Shown here piece by piece: positions 1-9,683 of a stretch of 64,000 nucleotides of DNA. Numbering within the stretch: position 1 is the stretch's first letter; each line of letters starts with the position of its first letter. The notes below the pieces were generated by a model. It had not been told where the DNA came from, made no database searches, and was given only the letters and a program-made list of their open reading frames with translations. A program made the translations under genes and the position numbers. The stretch is from Paenibacillus dendritiformis (GTDB lineage: Bacteria > Bacillota > Bacilli > Paenibacillales > Paenibacillaceae), in assembly GCF_945605565.1 (NCBI RefSeq), contig NZ_OX216966.1:627501-691500 (forward strand), written 5' to 3'.

Positions 1-2003
<2,003 letters not shown>

Positions 2004-2063
2004 CGAAGATGATTTGATGATTTTACTTTCGCATTCAGTTTTTAAGGTACAACACCTTATCTG

Positions 2064-2180
2064 TTTGGTGGCGATAGCGGAGGGGTTCCACGCGTACCCA
2101 TCCCGAACACGACCGTTAAGCCCTCCAGCGCCGATGGTACTTGGACCGCAGGGTCCTGGGAGAGTAGGACGCTGCCAAGC
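2064..2180 (+). rRNA. 5S ribosomal RNA
   Basis: Complete 5S rRNA gene of 117 nt. It begins TTTGGTGGCGATAGCGG and ends ACGCTGCCAAGC, so the two ends can pair as helix I. The internal CCCGAACACG and AGCGCCGATGGTA stretches are 5S signatures. It lies about 60 nt after the 23S gene in the usual 23S-5S order, and no tRNA gene is seen between them. Confidence 0.96.
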
Positions 2181-2188
2181 AGACAAAG

Positions 2189-2217
2189 ACCACTGACTTC
2201 TGTCGGTGGTTTTTTTC
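2189..2217 (+). terminator. rrn operon intrinsic terminator
   Basis: A 9-bp stem ACCACTGAC / GTCGGTGGT with a TTCT loop is followed by a run of T, directly after the 5S gene. This is the expected factor-independent end of the rRNA operon. Confidence 0.9.
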
Positions 2218-2279
2218 TATATCTGCGGAGGAATACAGGGAATGCGGCGAACCGGACGGACGGCGAACCAGACTGACAT

Positions 2280-2417
2280 GACATCGCATCCTGAGGCGTT
2301 ATCGTATCCTAGAGGTATCGTTGCCATTCTGATGCGTTATTGGAGAGGCGTTATCTTTTCCTGGAGCATCATCAGAGAGCATCATCGCATTCTGGAGGCG
2401 GCATTGCCTCCTGGGGC
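2280..2417. repeat. Degenerate 18-19 bp tandem repeat beside the rrn operon
   Basis: Eight head-to-tail units start near 2280, 2298, 2317, 2336, 2350, 2368, 2381 and 2400. A rough consensus is GTTATCGCATTCTGGAGGC. Two units (2336 and 2368) are shortened to 13-14 bp by loss of the centre. No coding frame in this stretch looks genuine, and nothing else is recognised between the rrn terminator and the insertion sequence apart from copies of the GAATTGCTGC family near 2432-2500. Confidence 0.6.
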
Positions 2418-2431
2418 TGCGCGTGTGGAGG

Positions 2432-2500
2432 GAATTGCTGCGTTTTTACAGGAATTTCAGCCCTAAAAGCCAACATGCAGAGAAATTCCTGCAAATCCGG
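2432..2500. repeat. GAATTGCTGC / GCAGGAATT family repeat, left of the IS
   Basis: The segments GGAATTGCTGCG, TTTTACAGGAATTT and GAAATTCCTGCAAAT form the same palindromic vocabulary as the array at 3931-4136 and the stretch at 42236-42430. The insertion sequence begins immediately after it, so the IS may have landed inside a larger repeat region. Confidence 0.5.
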
Positions 2501-2573
2501 CTAGGCCCCTCATATCTGGGGTCATGCCCACCAAAAAATATGCGTTCTTAGAATTGCTTCCTATTTCGCGTGA

Positions 2574-3545
2574 TTACATGGCCCGATGATATTTTGATCG
2601 GTCTTCCAGCGTCATGACCCACTTCGAGAATTGCGATGGTGACATGCTCTTTAGGCTACCATGCATTCTGCGGTTGTTGTAGAAATCCATATAACGATCA
2701 AGTGCTTCATAGGCCTCTTCAAATGTCATAAATTCCGTCAGGCTGAACAGATCACGTTCGAGTATGCTATGAAATGACTCAATGTACGCGTTCATATTCG
2801 GGCTACGCGGCGGGATCCGTTCATGGACGATCTCCAGACTCTCGCACGTATCACCAAACAGCTTGCTGACAAACTGAGGCCCGTTGTCGGTGCGGATGGT
2901 AGGTAAGTCATCGCCGGGATTCAGACGTTCTTGCAGCGCACGGCATAGTGTCTGCACGACGTGCTTGGCCTCACAGACGGAACCCCGGTATTGTCCGACG
3001 ACGACGCGGTCAAATACGTCGATGATACTGAGCACGAAAAAGAATCGCTGACGCCCAACCACGTACCCATATTTAATGTCAATTTGCCATAGCTGATTCA
3101 CCCCGGTTACCGTTCGGTTTCTCGGTACTCTGCGAGGATGTTTGCTTGTTTTCTTTCGTTGTTTCTGAAGAATTCCTAACTCCTTGCAAATGCGGTACGC
3201 CTTTTTCTTGTTTAGGATCAAGCCACGTTGTCTGCGGAGGCACAGCGCCAAATTCTTGTACCCATACACGTGCTCTTCTCCTTCCAGGAGTTCGAGCATC
3301 CATTCTTTAATCTGTTCATCTGCAACTTTCCGGCCCGTGTTCGTAGAGGAAAATCCAGGTACAGGACGCCCTTTTAGGCCGCATGAAGCACGTTCTTCGG
3401 TGTTGGATGCCTCTCGTTTCTTCCGGCCATAGTACGTCGATTCGTGAACTTTTAGGATACGCAGAACCTTAGCTGTTGCATGCCCCCGCTTAATAAACGA
3501 TTCTGCTACTTCAAGTCTTTCAGATAAGCGGGGTTCTTCTTTTTT
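2574..3545 (-). CDS. IS3-family transposase OrfB (DDE integrase core), made by -1 frameshift
   Basis: Catalytic half of the transposase, which cuts and joins DNA at the element ends. The frame is open from the slippery site at 3545 to the stop at 2574. Its retroviral-integrase-type core has the three acidic positions in QLWQIDIKYG, TIRTDNGPQF and YIESFHSILERD, with the HGSLKSMSP tail region typical of the family. The first in-frame ATG (3299) would drop about 80 N-terminal residues that read as family-like sequence (SFIKRGHATAKVLRIL and onwards), so translation most likely enters by frameshifting from OrfA, giving an OrfAB fusion of roughly 415-420 residues. No disrupting stop is seen. Confidence 0.88.
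   Translation of the reverse strand, partial: KKEEPRLSERLEVAESFIKRGHATAKVLRILKVHESTYYGRKKREASNTEERASCGLKGRPVPGFSSTNTGRKVADEQIKEWMLELLEGEEHVYGYKNLALCLRRQRGLILNKKKAYRICKELGILQKQRKKTSKHPRRVPRNRTVTGVNQLWQIDIKYGYVVGRQRFFFVLSIIDVFDRVVVGQYRGSVCEAKHVVQTLCRALQERLNPGDDLPTIRTDNGPQFVSKLFGDTCESLEIVHERIPPRSPNMNAYIESFHSILERDLFSLTEFMTFEEAYEALDRYMDFYNNRRMHGSLKSMSPSQFSKWVMTLEDRSKYHRAM
3484..3545 (-). promoter_or_regulatory. Programmed -1 ribosomal frameshift signal (slippery heptamer plus stem)
   Basis: On the minus strand the heptamer A-AAA-AAG lies at 3545-3539 in the correct phase with OrfA (codons AAA AAG). Five nucleotides later a perfect 9-bp stem forms between CCCCGCTTA (complement of 3525-3533) and TAAGCGGGG (complement of 3484-3492), with a 32-nt loop. 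Slippery site, spacer and stem match the IS3-family signal that makes OrfAB. Confidence 0.85.
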
Positions 3546-3826
3546 ACGAGTTCTCGCAGGATTTCGATCTCAAGTTCTTTTTCACCCAGGAGCTTTTTTG
3601 CCTGTTCGAACTTGGCCTCCACCTCTTGAAGTCGACGGAGTTCTTGCAGATGCTCGTCTGCTGCAGGTATCTCCTCTTGACTAATTTCGTCACGGTGGTC
3701 TCTAACCCAAACACGTATAGTCTCCGGATGTACACCGTACATTCGGGCGAGAGTTCCCACCTTAATGCCGGCCAGTGCTTCCTTTACGATTTCCAAGCGT
3801 ATTTCTTTGCTAAAGTGCTTTCCCAT
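3506..3826 (-). CDS. IS3-family transposase OrfA (helix-turn-helix)
   Basis: OrfA of the insertion sequence, 106 residues. It has an N-terminal helix-turn-helix segment (LARMYGVHPETIRVWVRDH, about residues 26-44) that should bind the terminal repeats, followed by a leucine-rich coiled coil (about 55-95) used for dimerisation. It ends just past a slippery A-run at 3539-3545, where ribosomes can slip into OrfB. OrfA alone usually acts as a regulator and the OrfAB fusion is the active transposase; that is family knowledge, not seen here. The start at ATG 3826 is preceded by a purine-rich stretch complementary to CCCCCT at 3835-3840. Confidence 0.85.
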   Translation of the reverse strand: MGKHFSKEIRLEIVKEALAGIKVGTLARMYGVHPETIRVWVRDHRDEISQEEIPAADEHLQELRRLQEVEAKFEQAKKLLGEKELEIEILRELVKKKNPAYLKDLK

Positions 3827-3930
3827 ACTTATTACCCCCTCTGATAACAGCTTATAATATTGGGGCCAAGAGCTCCAGTTTAATTAGGGGGCCTAGGAGA
3901 ATCTACATCATTTTACTCTCTTTTGCACCC

Positions 3931-4136
3931 AAGCCAAGCGAAACGGGGGAAATTGCTGCAGTTTTGCAGGATTCCTTTTTTGGTGAAGCCGTGCATGTCG
4001 AATTGCTGTACTTTTACAGGATTTTCTTTGTTGAAGCCGTGCATGTCGAATTGCTGTAACTTTTACAGGATTTTCTTTGGTGATGTCGTACATCTCGAAT
4101 TGCTGCAGCACTTTCGCAGGATTTCAATACGTGGTA
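3931..4136. repeat. Tandem array of 48-55 bp hairpin units
   Basis: Four imperfect units start at 3931, 3986, 4034 and 4083. The best-matched pair (3986-4033 and 4034-4082) is almost identical. Each unit carries a small inverted repeat such as CTGTAA-CTT-TTACAG or CTGCAGTTTTGCAG after the word GAATTGCTG. Units abut without unique spacers, so this is not a CRISPR array. The 3897-4369 gap holds this array, weaker copies up to about 4235, and the terminator at 4341-4363; no gene is seen. Confidence 0.75.
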
Positions 4137-4340
4137 GTGCATAAGGGGGTAATGAGCGCGTATCCCAATACTGCAGTTTTGCAGAATTTTTTTGGACAAA
4201 CCTCCCTGCAAAGCAAATTCCCTGCAACCAAGCATACGAAAAACATGAACTCAAGCCTCATCACAAAGAAAAAAACAAAATGCATGCCTCATCAAGGCGG
4301 TGACGCAGCCGTTTTTTTCACCGATACCCAGCGCAAAGAA

Positions 4341-4363
4341 AAAACACCCTCAATGGGTGTTTT
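4341..4363 (-). terminator. Intrinsic terminator of the unknown membrane protein gene
   Basis: Perfect 9-bp stem AAAACACCC / GGGTGTTTT with loop TCAAT, ending about 7 nt after the stop codon of the minus-strand gene at 4370. Read on the minus strand it is followed by a T-rich tract (complement of 4335-4343). Confidence 0.75.
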
Positions 4364-4369
4364 CGTATA

Positions 4370-4891
4370 TTATGCTTTATAGACGGACATCTCTCCGGCA
4401 GGCAGCTTGATGAGCCCATCCTTGCTTGCCGATTGGGCAACGAAGGTGGCGTATACGCGCGGCGCTATCATCCACAAATGCCAGAAGAACAGCTGCAGGG
4501 TCAGCTCGAGCGGCAGCCAAGGCATGATTATCACCAGGATAAGCAAAGAGATGAGCGTTGTATGCCATAGTATTTTTCTCCAGTACCGGATACTGATGAA
4601 TTGTTGTTCCTGCGGCAGGAAGCCGATCCAGGGGAGATTGAATCTCCATATCCACCGCTTTTTGAAGGTATACCGATCCATCACGAAGATAGAACGCGCG
4701 ATTACATAATGAATCCAGACGATAACGACCCACGAAGCGCCGATATAGGCGACTCCCCATAGACCGCTCATTCCTATTGATGCCGCCAGCGCGGCCGCGC
4801 CGAACAGCAGGTACATGTACATAAAGACCCGATGGAACCGAATCCGCTTTAGGAGCTGATAATTGTAAAAGGTGCGCTCACTACTGCTCAA
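4370..4891 (-). CDS. Uncharacterised membrane protein
   Basis: Protein of 173 residues that I do not recognise. The start chosen is TTG at 4891, because a strong AAAGGAGG site lies 7-8 nt upstream; the longer frame from 5029 has no comparable site. Four hydrophobic segments are visible, at about residues 20-40, 43-65, 110-128 and 130-150, with Arg/Lys-rich links between them (YTFKKRWIWRF, RYWRKILW). That predicts a small polytopic membrane protein. It stands alone on the minus strand with its own terminator, between the repeat array and gin, where B. subtilis carries other genes. No catalytic or metal-binding motif stands out. Confidence 0.65.
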   Translation of the reverse strand: MSSSERTFYNYQLLKRIRFHRVFMYMYLLFGAAALAASIGMSGLWGVAYIGASWVVIVWIHYVIARSIFVMDRYTFKKRWIWRFNLPWIGFLPQEQQFISIRYWRKILWHTTLISLLILVIIMPWLPLELTLQLFFWHLWMIAPRVYATFVAQSASKDGLIKLPAGEMSVYKA

Positions 4892-5083
4892 GGAAGCTCC
4901 TCCTTTTGGTTGCGTCACGAATTGAGGAATACGATATATATCGGAATTTGATCTATGAAAATGTAGAAGGGAGCGGAGATTGGGGCAGAAGTGAAGTCGC
5001 AAAAGAGGTACAGACCGTACATACACCAAATGCGACCATTCCTCATACGTATATATAAATATGTGAAATGAACTATGAAACTG

Positions 5084-5113
5084 GTATAGCTTTATAGAGT
5101 TCAGGGCATACTA
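5084..5113 (+). promoter_or_regulatory. Sigma-F promoter of gin
   Basis: The -35 element GTATA (5084-5088) matches the sigma-F consensus GywTA exactly. After a 15-nt spacer, GGGCATACTA (5104-5113) matches GGnrAnAHTR at nine of ten positions. The predicted start is near 5120, just before the gin ribosome-binding site. Forespore expression of gin from sigma-F is known in B. subtilis. Confidence 0.75.
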
Positions 5114-5142
5114 ACGATAAAATTATAGAAGGTGGGATGGCC

Positions 5143-5325
5143 ATGGAACATCAGGAGACCCACTGCATTATTTGCGGTGAAGCAACAGAGGACGGCATCG
5201 TGGTTGTCAATCAATTCATTTGTACCTCCTGCGAACAGGAAATGGTGAAGACCGACGTGGAGGACCGGAAATATCCTTTTTTTATTCATCGGTTAAAACG
5301 GTTGTGGGTGCACATGAATGTATAA
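5143..5325 (+). CDS. csfB: Anti-sigma-G factor Gin (CsfB)
   Basis: Small zinc protein of 60 residues with two CxxC knuckles, THCIICGE near the start and ICTSCEQEM near residue 30, followed by a basic, aromatic tail. This is the Gin/CsfB pattern. Gin holds sigma-G (and sigma-E) inactive at the wrong time or place during sporulation. Its position right after an rRNA operon and before yaaO-tmk matches csfB in B. subtilis. Start ATG 5143 is preferred over ATG 5137 because the site GAAGGTGGG (5129-5136) would abut the earlier ATG. A sigma-F promoter lies at 5084-5113 and a terminator follows. Confidence 0.88.
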   Translation: MEHQETHCIICGEATEDGIVVVNQFICTSCEQEMVKTDVEDRKYPFFIHRLKRLWVHMNV

Positions 5326-5341
5326 GGTAAGCCAGACAAAG

Positions 5342-5369
5342 GAGCCTGAACCTTTTTGGGCTCTTTTTT
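5342..5369 (+). terminator. Terminator after gin
   Basis: Stem GAGCC (5342-5346) / GGCTC (5359-5363) followed by six T. The stem is short, but the position 16 nt past the gin stop supports it. Confidence 0.65.
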
Positions 5370-5440
5370 GTCGTTTCCCCGCAGGAATGATGAAGCGCTG
5401 CCCGATTTACGATACAATGAAGGAATAAGAACAAGGAATG

Positions 5441-5520
5441 AGTGTTCAATAAGGCCAGTCAGTACCGAGAAGGTTTCAGGAACCTAAAGTGATCAAAAGC
5501 GGACTTTTTGAACAACCTCT
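5441..5520 (-). repeat. GTTCAAAAAG inverted-repeat element, copy 1
   Basis: Imperfect inverted repeat running from GTGTTCAATAAGG (5443) to GGACTTTTTGAAC (5501-5513), in reverse orientation to the copies at 22876 and 45606. The complement contains GTTCAAAAAGTCCGCTTTTG, which is shared with copy 3. It creates an apparent N-terminal extension (MIKSGLFE) on the downstream gene that should not be annotated as protein. Confidence 0.75.
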
Positions 5521-5536
5521 AGAAGGGGCAGACTTC

Positions 5537-7108
5537 ATGGTGTATCACGGAGAAGAATCCTTTTCACGTCATATTCATCAGCATGCGCCGTTGGTTGGCG
5601 CGATGCTTGACTATATGGAGCGCCGTTCGGCCTCCTTCCATGTTCCGGGTCATAAGGATGGCGAGCTGTACCGCCGGATGGCGGAAGAATGGCCGCACCC
5701 GGGCAACGAGCTGTTGCGCAGCATGGCCTCGCTCCTAGCCATGGACACGACCGAGGTCGAGGGAACGGACGATCTGCATCACCCGACCGGCCCGATCGCG
5801 GAAGCCCAGCGTCTGGCGGCACGCTGCTTCGGTGCCGAAGAGACACATTTTCTGATAGGCGGAAGCACGGTGGGCAATATGGCGCTTCTCTTGAGCAGCT
5901 GCACCCGTCCAGGCGATCTCATCATCGTGCAGCGGAATGTCCATAAATCGATTCTGCATGGCCTGATGCTGGCGGGCGCGAGGGCGGTATTCTTAACGCC
6001 GCAGACTGACCGGGCGACCGGACTGGCGGCTGTGCCGGATGTGGAGACGGTAAGCGAAGCGCTGAACCGCTATCCGCAGGCCAAGGCTGTCATGATTACG
6101 AACCCTAATTATTATGGAATGGGTGCCGATATAAGTGAGATGGCCCGCCTTGCCCATGATCACGGCATTCCTTTGCTCGTGGACGAGGCGCATGGGGCGC
6201 ATTTCGGATTTCATCCGGACGTCCCCCCCTCCTCCCTCTCGATGGGAGCGGATGGGGTCGTCCAATCAACGCATAAGATGCTGGGCGGGATGACGATGAG
6301 CGCCATGCTGCATGTGCAGGGGCCTCGTCTCGATCGGGACAGGCTGAAGCAGGTGTTAACGATGGTGCAGAGCTCCAGCCCTTCGTATCCATTGATGGCC
6401 TCGCTCGATTTGAGCCGCTACTGGCTGGACCGGCATGGAGCAGCCGCCTTGGAGCCCGGGCTGGAGGCCGCGCGCTGGCTGCGCGCACGAATCCAGGCGA
6501 TGCCGGCGTTCGAGCTGGTGCCGGGACCGGACGGCTTGACGGCTTATCATTATCAAGATCCATTCAAAATCGTCCTTCGGGATCGATGTGACCGGCTCAG
6601 CGGCTACGAGCTGCTGGACAAGCTGTCCGCCCATGGCTGTGTGGCCGAGATGGCCGATCCCCAGTTCGTGGTGGCGGCGCTCAGCTTGAGCACGTCGATG
6701 GCCGATGCGGAACGGCTGGCCCAAGCTCTCGAAGCGGTGGCGGTGACCATTGGCGATGCGCCTACATATAATACGATGCGGGCGAATGACATGGTTGAGA
6801 ATGCTGCCGGGGCCAGCTGCTCCGAGCCAGTGCCGTTCTCGCTGTACGATGTGCCTCAGGCGAGGACGGTGCGGGTACCGGCAAGCGCCGCGGTCGGTGC
6901 AATTGCGGCCGAGACCGTAACCCCCTATCCGCCAGGGATACCGCTGCTCTACCGCGGCGAACGCGTGACCGAGGCGGTTGTCCGGCAGCTTGAACGGCTG
7001 GCTGAAGCTGGGGCGAAATGTCACGGAGCCGGGGATCCGACGCTCCGGACCATACAAATAGTTGCGAACGAGATTAACGGCACGGAAGAGGAGACGCAGT
7101 ATGAATAG
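5537..7108 (+). CDS. Orn/Lys/Arg decarboxylase family PLP enzyme, YaaO-like
   Basis: PLP-dependent fold-type I amino acid decarboxylase of 523 residues, similar to B. subtilis YaaO and SpeA. The cofactor lysine is K247 in QSTHKMLGG. The upstream DEAHGAHFG (about 216-224) supplies the Asp that holds the pyridine ring, and FHVPGHKDG is the N-terminal family signature. The substrate (arginine, lysine or ornithine) cannot be read from sequence. Start ATG 5537 follows AAGGGG by 8 nt; the longer frame from GTG 5489 is encoded by the upstream repeat element. The stop overlaps the tmk start by 8 nt, suggesting translational coupling, as in the yaaO-tmk pair of B. subtilis. Confidence 0.88.
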   Translation: MVYHGEESFSRHIHQHAPLVGAMLDYMERRSASFHVPGHKDGELYRRMAEEWPHPGNELLRSMASLLAMDTTEVEGTDDLHHPTGPIAEAQRLAARCFGAEETHFLIGGSTVGNMALLLSSCTRPGDLIIVQRNVHKSILHGLMLAGARAVFLTPQTDRATGLAAVPDVETVSEALNRYPQAKAVMITNPNYYGMGADISEMARLAHDHGIPLLVDEAHGAHFGFHPDVPPSSLSMGADGVVQSTHKMLGGMTMSAMLHVQGPRLDRDRLKQVLTMVQSSSPSYPLMASLDLSRYWLDRHGAAALEPGLEAARWLRARIQAMPAFELVPGPDGLTAYHYQDPFKIVLRDRCDRLSGYELLDKLSAHGCVAEMADPQFVVAALSLSTSMADAERLAQALEAVAVTIGDAPTYNTMRANDMVENAAGASCSEPVPFSLYDVPQARTVRVPASAAVGAIAAETVTPYPPGIPLLYRGERVTEAVVRQLERLAEAGAKCHGAGDPTLRTIQIVANEINGTEEETQYE

Positions 7109-7766
7109 AAGCAATTGGCCAGGCTGGTTCATTACGATGGAAGGAGGGGAAGGAGCCGGGAAGACGACGGCGATGCGCAAGCTGGCGCAGCGGCTGGAGG
7201 ATCGCGGGCTTGACATGGTCATGACGCGGGAACCGGGCGGCATCGCCATCTCCGAACAGATTCGCAGCCTGATTCTCGATCCTGCGCATGTCAGCATGGA
7301 CCCGCGAACGGAAGCGCTGCTCTATGCGGCGGCCCGCCGTCAGCATCTGGTGGAGCGGGTGGAGCCTGCGCTCCAACGGGGAGCCATCGTGCTGTGCGAC
7401 CGGTTCGTCGATAGCAGTCTTGCTTACCAAGGCTATGCACGGGGTATTGGTATGGAAGAGGTGTGGGATATCAACCGCTTCGCCGTGCATCGCACGATGC
7501 CGGATATTACGCTCTGGTTCGATATTGAGCCGGAAGAAGGACTGGAACGCATCCGAGCGAACCGCTCCCGCGAAGTGAACCGGCTGGACACGGAGCAGCT
7601 GGCATTTCATCAGGCGGTGCGGCAGGGCTATGAACGGCTCGCCCGGCAATTCCCCGACCGAATCGTCCGTGTGGACGCCTCGCAGTCGGAAACGGTGATT
7701 CAGGAGCAAATAATCGACATTTTATCCGAGCGAACGCAGGATTTCGGGCCCCGCATGTGTAAATAA
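7101..7766 (+). CDS. tmk: Thymidylate kinase
   Basis: Cytosolic dTMP kinase, 221 residues, which phosphorylates dTMP to dTDP with ATP. The P-loop [10 protein letters not shown] is at about 14-23, TREPGG follows near residue 44, and the [16 protein letters not shown] dTMP-binding stretch starts near D100. An Arg-rich lid ([10 protein letters not shown]) follows. ATG 7101 sits inside the end of yaaO; the frame upstream of it shows no family-like sequence. The downstream darA-yaaR-holB-ricT-yabA order is that of B. subtilis. Confidence 0.97.
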   Translation: MNRSNWPGWFITMEGGEGAGKTTAMRKLAQRLEDRGLDMVMTREPGGIAISEQIRSLILDPAHVSMDPRTEALLYAAARRQHLVERVEPALQRGAIVLCDRFVDSSLAYQGYARGIGMEEVWDINRFAVHRTMPDITLWFDIEPEEGLERIRANRSREVNRLDTEQLAFHQAVRQGYERLARQFPDRIVRVDASQSETVIQEQIIDILSERTQDFGPRMCK

Positions 7767-7770
7767 ATAA

Positions 7771-8156
<386 letters not shown>

Positions 8157-8157
<1 letters not shown>

Positions 8158-8192
8158 AGAGGCAGTTATAAAAAGTCCGCTTTGAACACTCA
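8157..8192 (+). repeat. GTTCAAAAAG inverted-repeat element, copy 2 (internally deleted)
   Basis: Short form AGAGGCAGTTATAAAAAGTC followed by CGCTTTGAACACTC. It keeps both ends of the larger element but has lost its middle. It starts at the darA stop and lies just before yaaR. Confidence 0.6.
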
Positions 8193-8226
8193 ATTTAGAG
8201 CATGATAGAATGCAGGTGGATAACAA

Positions 8227-8670
8227 GTGAAGATTAATCCAGGGTTCCGGCCCCTTGGCCAAGACGTGCGCATAGGGGATACGGTAGCGAAGCCCATTCA
8301 GCAGAAATCATTTGCGGATATAATGCAGCAGCAGGACGGCCAAGCGAGCAGAGATGAATTGCAGCAGCGCCTGCAGGATATTTATCGTCAAGGAGAACGA
8401 CTGGCGAAGTCGATGACCGTCAGGGAACTCCGGCAATACCGGACTCTGGTGAAGCGGTTCCTGGAAGATACGGTCCGCCGGGGCATCACGCTGCGCGACT
8501 CGCGCGGATGGGATCGCCGGGGACGCAATAAGCGCTACAAGCTGGTCGAGGAGATCGATGCGGCGTTGATTGCTCTGGCGGAGGAACTGCTGGAGACGGA
8601 ACAAGGCAAAATCGAATTGCTGCAAAAGGTCGGAGAGATTCGCGGCATGCTGATCAATTTGAGCTTTTGA
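8227..8670 (+). CDS. yaaR: YaaR family protein (DUF327)
   Basis: 147-residue, charged, mostly helical protein of the YaaR family, found next to holB in Bacillus-type genomes. It contains the pattern MTVRELRQYRTLVKRFLE and a long C-terminal helix (about 100-147). There is no signal peptide or membrane segment. Its biochemical role is not established. GTG 8227 follows AGGTGG by 6 nt. The stop overlaps a possible TTG start of holB. Family assignment is firm from sequence and position; function is unknown. Confidence 0.85.
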   Translation: MKINPGFRPLGQDVRIGDTVAKPIQQKSFADIMQQQDGQASRDELQQRLQDIYRQGERLAKSMTVRELRQYRTLVKRFLEDTVRRGITLRDSRGWDRRGRNKRYKLVEEIDAALIALAEELLETEQGKIELLQKVGEIRGMLINLSF

Positions 8671-8702
8671 CAGCCGTTCAGGAATGGAAGGACTTACAAG
8701 CG

Positions 8703-9683
8703 ATGTCGTTTCAACAAATTATCGGACAGGAACGGGCGAAGACCCTATTGCAGAACGGTCTGCGTTCGGGTAAAGTCTCGCATGCATATTTGTTCAGCGG
8801 GCCGAAGGGAACGGGGCGGCTGCAGACGGCAATCACCTTCACGAAGGCGCTGTTCTGCGAGAATGCAACGGATGACGCCTGCGGCGAATGCTTGTCATGC
8901 CGCAAGATCGAGCATGGCAATCACCCGGATGTGCATGTGATTTCACCCGAAGGACAGAGCATCAAAATCGATCAGGTGCGTGAACTGCAGCGGGAGTTTT
9001 CGTACCGGACGCATGCGGAAGGCCGCAAAGTGTATATTATGGAGCAGGCGGAGACGATGACCGTGCAGGCGGCCAACAGCCTGCTCAAATTTTTGGAAGA
9101 ACCGATGAGCCCGATCGTCGCGATCTTGATTACGGACAATGGACAAGCGATGCTGCCCACGATTCAATCGCGCTCGCAATGGGTGCCTTTTACCCCGGCG
9201 GATCCCCAGATCATCTACAATGCATTGGTTGAGGAGGGCTGCTCTGCCTTGCTGGCCCGGGCGGCGGTTCATCTCGTCAACGGAATAGGGGAAGGCAGGG
9301 AACTGTGCCAGCAGAATTGGTTTGCAGAACTGAGAAACGTAATGTTACAATTAGGAAAGGAGTGTGGGACACGGTTGTCATCCGCACTTCTTATGGCACA
9401 ACAGAAGGTGTTCAAGACCGAGCTTGGAGAACATACGGACATGTTGTTCCGTCTGTTCCACCTCTGGTTTCGTGATATGCTGAATTATCAATTCAACCGA
9501 CAGGAGAACCTCGTCTTTTGCGATCAGCTGGATGCAATAGGCAGAATAGCCTGGTCGAAATCGGCGCAGGGATGGATCCGATGCATGGCCGCGGCAGCAG
9601 AAGCGCAGAAGCGGGTACGCGCCAATGTCAGTCCGCAGCTTGCATTTGAACAGTTTCTGGTTGGAGTGCAAGGAGGTACATGA
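8703..9683 (+). CDS. holB: DNA polymerase III delta' subunit
   Basis: Clamp-loader delta' subunit, 326 residues, part of the complex that places the sliding clamp on primed DNA. The AAA+ Walker A loop GPKGTG is at 33-38 and a zinc module has Cys52, Cys60, Cys63 and Cys66 (C-x7-C-x2-C-x2-C). SLLKFLEEP and the IQSRSQ sensor region follow near 125-150. I start at ATG 8703 (MSFQQIIGQERA); TTG 8667 would overlap the yaaR stop but adds residues that do not look conserved. The ricT start codon directly follows the stop. Confidence 0.93.
   Translation: MSFQQIIGQERAKTLLQNGLRSGKVSHAYLFSGPKGTGRLQTAITFTKALFCENATDDACGECLSCRKIEHGNHPDVHVISPEGQSIKIDQVRELQREFSYRTHAEGRKVYIMEQAETMTVQAANSLLKFLEEPMSPIVAILITDNGQAMLPTIQSRSQWVPFTPADPQIIYNALVEEGCSALLARAAVHLVNGIGEGRELCQQNWFAELRNVMLQLGKECGTRLSSALLMAQQKVFKTELGEHTDMLFRLFHLWFRDMLNYQFNRQENLVFCDQLDAIGRIAWSKSAQGWIRCMAAAAEAQKRVRANVSPQLAFEQFLVGVQGGT

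Larger units (their letters stand above)
2501..3896 (-). mobile_element. IS3-family insertion sequence
   Basis: About 1.4 kb element with two overlapping transposase frames on the minus strand. Imperfect terminal inverted repeats share CTAGGCCCC: the left end reads CTAGGCCCCTCATATCTGGG from 2501, and the complement of the right end reads CTAGGCCCCCTAATTAAACT from 3895. No direct target duplication could be seen with these boundaries, so the ends are approximate to a few bases. Both frames are open and the frameshift signal is intact, so the copy may be active. Length, frame arrangement and DDE motif fit the IS3 family, probably the IS150 branch, but no named IS was assigned. Confidence 0.85.

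Noticed and set aside
3931..4136. Possible CRISPR array
   Set aside because: Units abut directly and differ by scattered changes, there are no constant repeats with unique spacers, and no cas genes are nearby.
5489..5536. N-terminal extension MIKSGLFE on the YaaO-like gene
   Set aside because: The codons are part of the GTTCAAAAAG inverted-repeat element, and the same pseudo-peptide pattern appears before yabS. ATG 5537 has its own ribosome site.
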